A DNA stretch of 27,773 nt, taken from NCBI GenBank assembly GCA_000467715.1, contig AJFK01000540.1, forward strand, positions 1 through 27,773. Direction: 5' to 3'. Of this stretch, positions 20,976 to 27,773 are shown piece after piece. Positions within the stretch are counted from its first letter, which is position 1; each line of letters begins with the position of its first letter. The notes under the pieces are model-generated. The model did not search any database, was not told the DNA's origin, and saw nothing but the letters and a program-made list of their open reading frames with translations. Both the position numbers and the translations under genes were made by a program. The stretch comes from Hysterium pulicare CBS 123377 (Eukaryota; Ascomycota; Dothideomycetes; Hysteriales; Hysteriaceae).

Positions 20976-21831
20976 ATGAGCGATTCTGATGAAGATGGGC
21001 AATTTGTTTGCGATACGCAGGACCTCTTCGAAGAAACCTTTGCTGTTCGTCCAGCTTAAAGTCTGGCTCCTCCCTCTATCAACGTCGGTGTTGATACAGT
21101 AATCCCACGATGGAGCACCTCTTTGTCTAAGCCTACGATACTCAAAGGGTCACTTCTCGACGAAACCTTCCAGACACTCGATTTGGCCCAGAGGCAGGCG
21201 AGGTGTTTGGAGAAGCTTGTCAAGAGTGGAATGACGTTGCATTTGGAGTTATCGTGTCCCGCACCCGCATACCGCGCCAATCCACCAAATCTGCCGACAG
21301 TATGGGCGAAAAGCCTTCTTTCCGCATAAGCAGAGAGACGTCGTTCTCTGCTCATACGGCTTGGCTGCGAAAAGGATAGGCAGGTTAAAAAACGTTTCCA
21401 TGCACGAGCTAGGTCATGTCTTTGGTCTTCGGCACGAGCTTGCCGTGGCTCGGGAAGGAAACGGCGCAAAACAATTCATGCAATTGAATCCAGATTCCGT
21501 CATGGAGTACAACTATGTACCAACCATCCAGGAAACCAACAATGAAGGGATCATGGAGTTTTATAAGTTGAAGGATGGAACAGATATCGCTGGGAGTCCT
21601 GTTAAGGACTATGTGCCGTAGGTGCGATCCACCAATAAGTCGTAGTCCTTGAGCCGGAGCGCTAAGTTGGCTGCAATGGGGGCAGATTGGTGGGCAGGAA
21701 GCCAGAGTAGGACCATTGACGGCTCCTTCGTTTACCATGATTTCCAGAGGCATTATACTCTACAAGCACCCAGCGTCGTTGGTCTAGGGAGCGAATTCCA
21801 ATTCACACCCAATGAGAATGAGAATGAATAA
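20976..21831 (+). pseudogene. Matrixin-like (metzincin) zinc metalloprotease, broken
   Basis: From ATG 20976 the frame begins MSDSDEDGQFVCDTQDL and meets TAA at 21057-21059, then continues (INVGVDTVIPRWS). It shifts frame near 21220 (EWNDVAFGVIVSR) and again near 21290 (AFFPHKQRDVVLCSYGL), then runs through the zinc site HELGHVFGLRHE (21403-21438) and the Met-turn SVMEYNY to DYVP and TAG at 21619. The same frame stays open, apart from TAG at 21643, to a stop at 21829-21831. HExxHxxGxxH plus a Met-turn defines metzincins; the wording and spacing are those of fungal matrixin-like (M10) proteins. The TAA and TAGs could each derive from CAA or CAG. There is no signal peptide, so the ancestor may have been intracellular. 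Confidence 0.7.
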
Positions 21832-21834
21832 CTG

Positions 21835-22695
21835 GTCAGGTTTGGACGACATGCGTTTCAATTGTGGCCTGCCACTATGCCGTCGTTTCTGCTTAACATT
21901 GCTGTGGGGAACTAATAAAGCGACCGCGCTCAGTGCTTGCCTTGGTACTTCCACGAGGCGTTCAACGACACCGATCTCCCATTTGCCGTTTCATGGACTA
22001 TCGCCACGGGCTCCAAGAGCTGCGTGAAGCACTGTACGTAGAAGCTCGCTGTAGACAGATGGAATACGGTGCAGTACAGTCCGAAGTAGATGCATCCGAG
22101 AAGCTTGTTTGACGGTGGCAGATGAAGGTGCGGACGCTACTACAGGCGAACCACAGGACAACAGCGCTCGTTAGAGGTCAATGCCAAGATGACGTCGAAG
22201 TAGGGAAGAATGTTTCGTTGCAGCGGATCAAGGAGGAAGACTTGGGAAGGTGTGGCAAGGGTCAATAGATTTGTGAATGCGATGATAGTTGTGAGAATTC
22301 TCATCGCAGTGATGGCTCAAAACGCGCACGAGTTCCTGGGACAAGGGCTGCCGGAGGCAGCAGACTCGCTGCTCTGTCCAGAATCGGTTTGAACTTCGTG
22401 CAAAACGTAATGCACACAGCGTCTGCAAGACTTTGTAGAAGTCTATCTTTCCCGGAAGCTAGACATGAGATCGTAGAGTAAGGGTAGAAGTGGAATAGAC
22501 GCCATGAGTTTTGATAAGCACTGGATACCCCCTTTGCTACTTCGGTACCGCAGTAACGTAGAAGGAGTTCCTGCGCGTGTTCCGAGAGAGAGAGACTCCT
22601 TTTTATCAAAATATTGTCCGTTTCATGAGCTCAGCATTGCTATTAGCGAACGTCCTGACTCCTACCCAAATTACCGACGCCTTTATCATTCCAAT
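21835..22695. other. No supported gene
   Basis: This contains only short frames in all phases. The frames at 22210-22392 (plus) and 22301-22609 (minus) have no recognisable motifs. It is probably decayed accessory DNA. Confidence 0.4.
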
Positions 22696-22699
22696 ATAA

Positions 22700-23023
22700 G
22701 ACCGCGATATCCACACAAATCTACCCAGCATTGAATACTCTCCTATCCACTGGTGTCTAAATAAGAGCCCTGCCGCAGCCGATCAACAACTAGCGCAACT
22801 TTCTACGACACGCGAAACAGAGCGGCAAGCCGCAAAAGGAACGCCCTGGATCTTGAAAGCAATTGGTTTGGTCTTGGCATTCGGGATCTTCGCCGCCTTC
22901 GTCATTACAGCTTCTCGGGAGCAGATTTCTAACCTGCTGTATAAAGAATGTTGCCGTTCCTACAGGATCTTCGTGGAGAACTTTGTGGTTTGCCGTTTCA
23001 ACGGCAGTTTCCTTCCAAAGTAG
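22700..23023 (+). pseudogene. Unrecognised coding remnant with one membrane helix
   Basis: The frame is open for 107 codons between stops and has no ATG. It reads LPSIEYSPIHW, then a polar stretch, then a typical membrane helix (WILKAIGLVLAFGIFAAFVI) followed by TASREQ. A second frame over its end (VPTGSSWRTLWFAVSTAV) also looks coding, suggesting a frameshift or intron near 22945. I cannot name the family; the layout is that of a fungal single-pass or few-pass membrane protein. Confidence 0.3.
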
Positions 23024-23029
23024 ACTTTT

Positions 23030-23710
23030 GTGGTACCTAGAACCTCAATGATATCTTTCTACACTAATAGTCATTCAACCCAGCCTGGAAATTGGACAAG
23101 CTCTAGAGAAATCTCGCCAGATGGACCTTTGCTGATGGACGTTTGGATGTGCCCCAACACTTGTTCTTATACCTATTGACACACTGTTCAACTGCGAACA
23201 TCGGCTATCTTGTTACAGGTATTTGGTCTACATGTTCAAGCATGGATGAGTATTCTGATAGATGTTTAGGATGGACTTTTCTCAAATCTCTCGTCTCCCA
23301 TAATTGCCCAAGCTTATGTCATAGAGATTCCTCTTTCAAGGCATTTCACCGGTAAAGAAACGCCGCCATAAGCCTGTGGATGCATGTATGGAAGGTTTTG
23401 CAAGATCAATGGCAGCAAACATGCAGTTGAAAGAGGTTGCTTCCGCTAGCGAACAGGCCTTGGGAACTGTCTTTTAGCCACCATGCTGCTTATATCCGGG
23501 ACATGCGATTCTACTAGAGCTGACTTGTTAGCTGGTTCCTTACAGGCGAACGTTCTTTAAAGTGGTCAATGTATTATTACTATGTAATCGTTACATACCA
23601 CGAGCACAATGTTTTCAGTAGCCATTCACAGTGTTAACAGCCACGATAAAGTTTGCCCCAAAGTTAAGCCTCCTGCATACCTATATGCCACGTGACTCCA
23701 TCGTTTCCAT
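23030..23710. other. No supported gene
   Basis: Short coding-like scraps occur on the plus strand near 23060-23160 (a frame with QPGNWTSSREISPDGPLLMD) but they are ended by stops and match nothing I know. The rest is featureless. Confidence 0.35.
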
Positions 23711-23714
23711 TATG

Positions 23715-23880
23715 TATAGTATTGTCGGAGTGGTTATCTCGTTTTGGCCCCCAGTAGTGGCTGTCACTGCACAAACCTTCAACTGATCGCTCGTTGTGTT
23801 CTTGGGAGCGCTTTCCATCAGGATGGTGGGGCCTAAGTGCCCGGAAGACGTACCACGGCCCGAAGATGGAAGTTTCTAGT
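23715..23880 (+). pseudogene. Inverted C-terminal piece of the amino-acid permease
   Basis: On the plus strand codons from 23715 read YSIVGVVISFWPPVVAVTAQ, then TFN, TGA (23784-23786) and SLVVFLGAL. In fungal APC-superfamily amino-acid/GABA permeases this is the penultimate membrane helix, the SFWPP motif and the start of the last helix, with Trp at the place of the TGA (TGG to TGA). It is on the opposite strand from the rest of the permease, which ends at 24063 exactly where this part should follow. An inversion of about 23715-24062 explains the layout. Confidence 0.65.
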
Positions 23881-24062
23881 CAGCAGTGGCTGAATTTATT
23901 CAGGGATGCCGAGAATGGATCACGAGGATAGGGGAGTTCTTTGCAGATGGGTAGTGGTACTGCGTATCTCGCTTTGCTCCCAGTTGTTTACAAAGCTCTA
24001 GCGATGATTGGCAGAAGTTAGATTTTATTTACGACATTACCTCTATTGTACGCAGCGTGGTA

Positions 24063-24790
24063 AAAGGTGATGATTGGAATCCCCAGTACGCCCAGGCAAA
24101 AGGGACCCTAGGGCATGTTCAAGGCAGGGGTGGTGAGCCGGCGGTACAGCATTGTCGCTGCTGATGCAATGAAGGTAGTGTAGAATGCCGCTACTGTGAG
24201 GCTGGTCAGAGCATTAAAAGCATCCGTTGACCCGAGACCAATTAAATCTGGGAGTATACACATAGCAGCGGTCACGATGATTGAATAGAGCGGAAGCCCT
24301 GAACGGAGTTGGATCTTTGCATGTAACGTTAGCCTTTATCAACTCTGAAGAAAGATAAATCGGGATTTTAGAGACGGCCTCTCTTACCCGAGACATATAT
24401 CAAGACTCAGGCACGCCATCCTCTCGCGCAAAAGCCTACAGCATTCTTGAAGCGGTGGCTATAAATCCGATAGCGCCAAAAATCAGCATTATAGTGAGCA
24501 GAGATGTCTTGATTAATACACGTTAGCTTCCGTTCCCATCTAAAGACGATATTTACGTACCAGAGCCGCCGTGCCGCCGTTTGACTTAGTGACTTTTTGA
24601 AAGATTTTAAGGACGGGGAAGGTGTAAGACGAGGTCAATACCTCCTCAACCGTGAAGCAAAAGAAAATCAGGAACGTCATTGCACAATCAAGCACGAAGT
24701 AAGAAACTACAGATATTACAGTTGCTTTTGGGATAACTGTCGCAGCATTTTTGACTTCTTCGGCTGCGTAGAGACGTCGGCGAGCTTTCT
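24063..24790 (-). pseudogene. Amino-acid permease (APC superfamily) pseudogene
   Basis: The minus strand reads AAEEVKNAATVIPKATVIS (24780 downward), a membrane helix with a TVEEVLTSSYTFPVLKIF segment, then an intron at 24508-24560 and TIMLIFGAIGFIATASRML. It continues AFAREDGVPES, an intron at 24315-24387, then GLPLYSIIVTA, LIGLGSTDAFNALTSLTVA and LGVLGIPIITF. Both introns have AGCTAACG or GGCTAACG branch sites and join in phase. Stops at 24436-24438 (TAG for Trp), 24400-24402 (TGA, probably from CGA) and 24108-24110 (TAG for Trp) kill it. The N-terminal half is missing and the C-terminus is inverted at 23715-23880. Working relatives import amino acids or GABA across the plasma membrane. Confidence 0.75.
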
Positions 24791-24959
24791 ATACTCAATC
24801 ATACGGAATCTCCAAGTGATACGCATAAAAAACCTTCTTATACTTCTGTTTGCTTTAAGACTGTTATAAGTAATGTCCCGCCCAACCCTTGCGCGCTCTC
24901 CTAATGCTAGCTTTCAGCTTAACTATCCCTATTATGTTCACGGTTTGCTATCTCCTTAG

Positions 24960-25163
24960 GTCCCACTGCTTGCGGCATTTGAAGCCTACCCTTCTAACGA
25001 CGACGTCACGATTTCATCCACCATGGTTATGGCAATGACTATCATTGCCATTTGCTTACCATTCATGAAAGCAGTCATGGAGCATCTACAGTCTGGATGG
25101 TCGACAGGAGCTGTACCCCTGGACGTTGGAGAACACGGCTTGCCTGCTACTAGAAAGCCCTAG
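24960..25163 (+). other. Open frame of 67 codons, unrecognised
   Basis: It lies between an upstream TAG (which could be an intron end, CTCCTTAG) and a TAG at 25161. It reads PLLAAFEAYPSNDDVTISST, then a hydrophobic stretch (MVMAMTIIAICLPFMKAV). It looks like an exon of something but I recognise no family, and it does not fit the missing N-terminus of either neighbour. Confidence 0.25.
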
Positions 25164-25210
25164 CCCAGCCTATGCTAGATTATGTAAATAAGAACTCTCT
25201 AGGTTATTAG

Positions 25211-25872
25211 CTTGACAAGTGCTTATTGCTAGCCTTTGAGGCCCGGATCACCACTCAACGCATGGTTTACTTCAAAAGAATCGTCCCAGGCGTCACATGG
25301 GAGAAGGCCACGGAAACTGCTACGGGAGAGATAGTTGGTGGCACAATGTGGATTCTACATCAGGACGCGAAGCCTCAAAAACTCCCTCTTGACGGACCCC
25401 CTGGGACTTGGGGGACAGAGAATGAGAAGGAGTATGCGCAAGCGCTTTTTAACTCGTTCGATAGGGATGAAGAGATGTTCTGGGAGAGACACGAGTTACC
25501 AATTATGAGTAACGCACACACTACGCCCCGTTTATTCCTAGCACTAAGGCCTCGTCCTAGGATTCTCTATCTTAGCTCTTGATTCTGTACAGCAGCGTCA
25601 TGGAGCGGGCTCGGCACTCCTGAAGTCAGGACTGCAGGTCGCGGACAGCATTCGTGCCGCAGTGAGTTTCTCAATTCGTGCAGCAGCTGGTTATAACTTT
25701 AGGAGCCTGACGTCTTTAGACTACACTCATAGCTACACCGGCTGGCAAGGGACTCTACGACAAGTTTGGATTCACTACTTTGTGTGAGCGTGATTTGTCT
25801 GTTCCTGCCAAGTTTGCGAATCGACCCAAGTACCGCATCTGGACCATGACTAGGCCCCGAAAGGACGAGTGA
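25211..25872 (+). CDS. GNAT-family N-acetyltransferase, start missing
   Basis: The exons fit as join(25211..25508, 25576..25661, 25720..25872); the introns are 67 nt (GTAACG...CTTAG) and 58 nt (GTGAGT...CTTTAG), and phases are correct. The protein reads VTWEKATETATGEIVGGTMW, PPGTWGTENEKEYAQALF, the acetyl-CoA loop VQQRHGAGSALL (Q/R-x-x-G-x-G/A type), then ATPAGKGLYDKFGF and a stop after RKDE. This is the order of strands in fungal GNAT proteins of about 220-240 residues. About 40-50 N-terminal residues are absent: upstream of 25211 the frame hits TAG at 25208-25210 and no ATG exon is recognisable. It may be 5'-truncated and dead, or spliced from an exon I cannot see. The substrate is unknown. 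Confidence 0.55.
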
Positions 25873-25963
25873 CGCGGACATTGAAGTCTGGAACGTTATC
25901 TGGAATTTTATCACTGAAAATCAATTCATATTGTGCGCAACATGAAAAGGAAGTGGACCCTGA

Positions 25964-26682
25964 TGTCGCCATGCATGTCCACTCCTCAATGATGACGAAA
26001 CGCAGGAGCTTAGTATTCGCAAAGAGTACAGCACGACTTCATCTATAACGAAGCGTCTTTACAAAGTAACTTTGTCGATACTACTTTACTCAGTCGTTCT
26101 CACCGGATTTGTTCTTTATCATAAAGCTGTTCCCGAGCACAACTTAGGGCCTCATTGTAAGCTTATGAGTTTTTTGTTCTTCCATATCCAACTCGCTGAC
26201 CAATTTTCCAGCGCCAGCTTCGCATGTGGTCCAATACGAGTATCTGCATGCAAATCCAGACAAGAATATGATATACTCAGATCCTCCCTCACCAGAGGTG
26301 GATACAAAATCCTGTTCTGCAACCTTTCGCACTCCTCCTTCAACATCGAACTGCTGCCCTCCTTCAATTCCCTGCACTATCCACATCCTCAATCTAACAC
26401 TCCGCAGTGCACTGCCTAGGTGTCGTAGTCCGGGACCTGATGTGCATGCCGGACACCGCATTGTATACATTCGGCTTCAATCCAGACACAGACGACATTC
26501 CCCGCTTGAAATCCGGAGCGCAGAGGAAATGCATGAAGTGGGAGCCATTTTACGAGTGGGCGACCTCGAGAGCTCCGGGTTATTATCCGAGGATGAGGGT
26601 TCCACTGAACCTGCTGAGAAAGATGGGCGAAGTTGAAGGGGGTGTGAAAGTGGAGATCAGGCTAGGGGAGGGTGAGACCTGA
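25964..26682 (+). pseudogene. UstYa-like (DUF3328) protein lacking its middle
   Basis: The segments are 25964-26156, 26212-26313 and 26408-26682. The first gives PLLNDDETQELSIRKEYS, then a membrane helix (VTLSILLYSVVLTGFVLY). A 55-nt intron follows, then VVQYEYLHANPDKNMIYSDP and PSPEVD. The second intron (94 nt, branch ATCTAACAC, but a weak GTTCTG donor) leads to LHCLGVVVRDLMCMPDTALY and KCMKWEPFYEWA. UstYa-type proteins are membrane-anchored and act in ribosomal-peptide and other secondary-metabolite pathways; they carry HxxHC motifs. Here about 50 residues between PPSPEVD and HC, including the first half of the first motif, are gone, and no ATG opens the frame (a one-base shift would use ATG 25963). 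It is probably dead, or a diverged short form. Confidence 0.55.
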
Positions 26683-26689
26683 GGCCCTG

Positions 26690-27590
26690 TCATGAATGAG
26701 CGAAATCATCATGGGAGATCGTGTCAAGGAAAAGTCAATCTTTATTCATAAGAGAGATGGAAGTTGTTGGCATGTCCAATCGGGATGCTGAAGTGAATGA
26801 ATCTGGGAATAAGAGAACAAGACCAATCTAGATATTTTATATAAGGTTAACGGAGGCACGCTAGCTGAGCTACTTCCAACATCGGTGAATAAATAACTCA
26901 GAATGCTGTGCAAATCTAGGTCAAATAGACTCGCTCCCAAACATGTGGATGGACCAACTCCGTAATGTTTCAATAGCTGAAGTTCTTTCACCAAGCTCCG
27001 TGTCAGTATCTCTCTGGTCGGATTGCTGGTTTCATCGCACCGAACATCAACACTGCCGTCGATCATCGCCATCTCTAGATTCCCACCGGAGGATATCGCC
27101 GTTGCATGAGCCACTCATCCAAAAACCTACAAAGCCGATCTTGAAAACTTCATTTCTCCTTTCTACTTCTGTATATCGAAGAACGCGTTAGAGATATTGT
27201 CGCTAGTATTATATGTCGTCTCTCTATTATTGTGGAAGAACGTAAGATATAGTGAGTTGTGAAGGAGTTTGGAGGCAAACCCCTAAACAGTGAACTCCCC
27301 CTAAATAATCAGCGAGAAGATATAGACTGGGGTTCTTGTATTATTTCCGTCATTCGGGCTTCACAATACCCTTATGCTGTCACGGCTCCACAGGCTTGAA
27401 GTCATCAAACTCCCCATACAAATCATTTGAAAAGTGATGTTCAGCCCGCAAGCTATGATCGGAAGAGCGTGGGCTGTGGCATTAGAGGTTCTTTCATCGC
27501 GTCGGTGAGAGTCGTCTTCGTGCGAACGGCTCGTTTAAAAGCCGTTCCACTAGTTACGGCATGTTGGTGTTAAAGGGCAATTGCTATTGT
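26690..27590. other. No supported gene
   Basis: The minus-strand frame at 26746-27114 (122 codons) has no recognisable domain. Base composition becomes richer in A and T towards the right. Confidence 0.4.
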
Positions 27591-27773
27591 GTTAGAGGTA
27601 GTTGCATTAGTATTGTTTATATTAGTTATATAACTAGCTAGCTAGCTATATAAGTTAGCTAACTAGCTAACCCTTTAATAGAATTAATATTTTATATTTT
27701 AATAGGTTATAAGCTTAAAGGCTTTATACTTTATTAAATAATATTTTTCTTTATTAAATAAGTTATTATATTA
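27591..27773. repeat. Extremely AT-rich edge, probably mutated repeat
   Basis: This tract is almost all A and T apart from CTAG/AGCT units. It contains near-palindromes such as ATATAACTAGCTAGCTAG and GTTAGCTAACTAGCTAAC, then long TTTATTAAATAA-like runs. In Pezizomycotina such sequence is typical of repeats changed by RIP. The element itself is outside the window or unrecognisable. Confidence 0.55.

Noticed and set aside
26746-27114. Minus-strand frame of 122 codons
   Set aside because: No domain, the composition is unlike the neighbouring real genes, and it lies in increasingly AT-rich DNA.
27531-27548. Short hairpin GGCTCGTTTAAAAGCC as a possible RNA gene or terminator
   Set aside because: The stem is only a few base pairs and lacks any tRNA or small-RNA features.

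Overview
This is nuclear DNA of a filamentous ascomycete (Pezizomycotina; a Dothideomycete would fit, but that is inference). Introns are short (49-94 nt) with GT-AG borders and fungal branch sites (TACTAAC, GCTAAC). The gene families are also typical: F-box proteins, F-box/ankyrin proteins, DUF7924, UstYa-like (DUF3328), SesA, Zn2Cys6 and matrixin-like metalloproteases. There are no bacterial operons, RNA genes or CRISPR arrays that I can see.

The left half (about 2.9-16.5 kb) holds the genes that look intact. They are an F-box protein (2961-4595), a small hypothetical protein (5038-5544, minus) divergent from a seven-exon acidic protein with a BAH-like domain (6106-7813), a four-exon Elf1/ELOF1-type zinc protein (9025-9447), an F-box/ankyrin protein with a previously hidden second exon (9989-11551, minus), and a nuclear DUF7924 protein (14806-16423). 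The gaps are long and gene-poor. One of them holds a MITE-like element with inverted ends (about 14017-14394).

The right half (about 16.7-26.7 kb) is a graveyard of accessory genes. In order it holds a SesA N-terminal fragment, a Zn2Cys6 factor fragment, a frame-broken WD40 propeller, a frame-broken M4 (thermolysin/protealysin-type) metalloprotease, a divergently placed broken matrixin-like metalloprotease, an amino-acid permease pseudogene whose C-terminus lies inverted beside it, a GNAT acetyltransferase without its start, and a UstYa-like gene lacking its middle. Most premature stops can be explained by single C-to-T or G-to-A changes, which suggests RIP-like mutation. The last 180 bases are extremely AT-rich. 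The left edge of the window also holds a broken, unrecognised gene.

The most unusual structure is in the BAH-like gene: one intron plus one 32-codon exon has been duplicated in tandem as a unit of about 154 bp, always phase 0, so each duplication adds an intron and a protein repeat. Other points of interest are a diverged ELOF1-like protein, a possible PD-(D/E)XK-like core in the DUF7924 protein with Gln in place of Glu, the pair of dead metalloproteases of different clans, and the 0.35 kb inversion through the permease.
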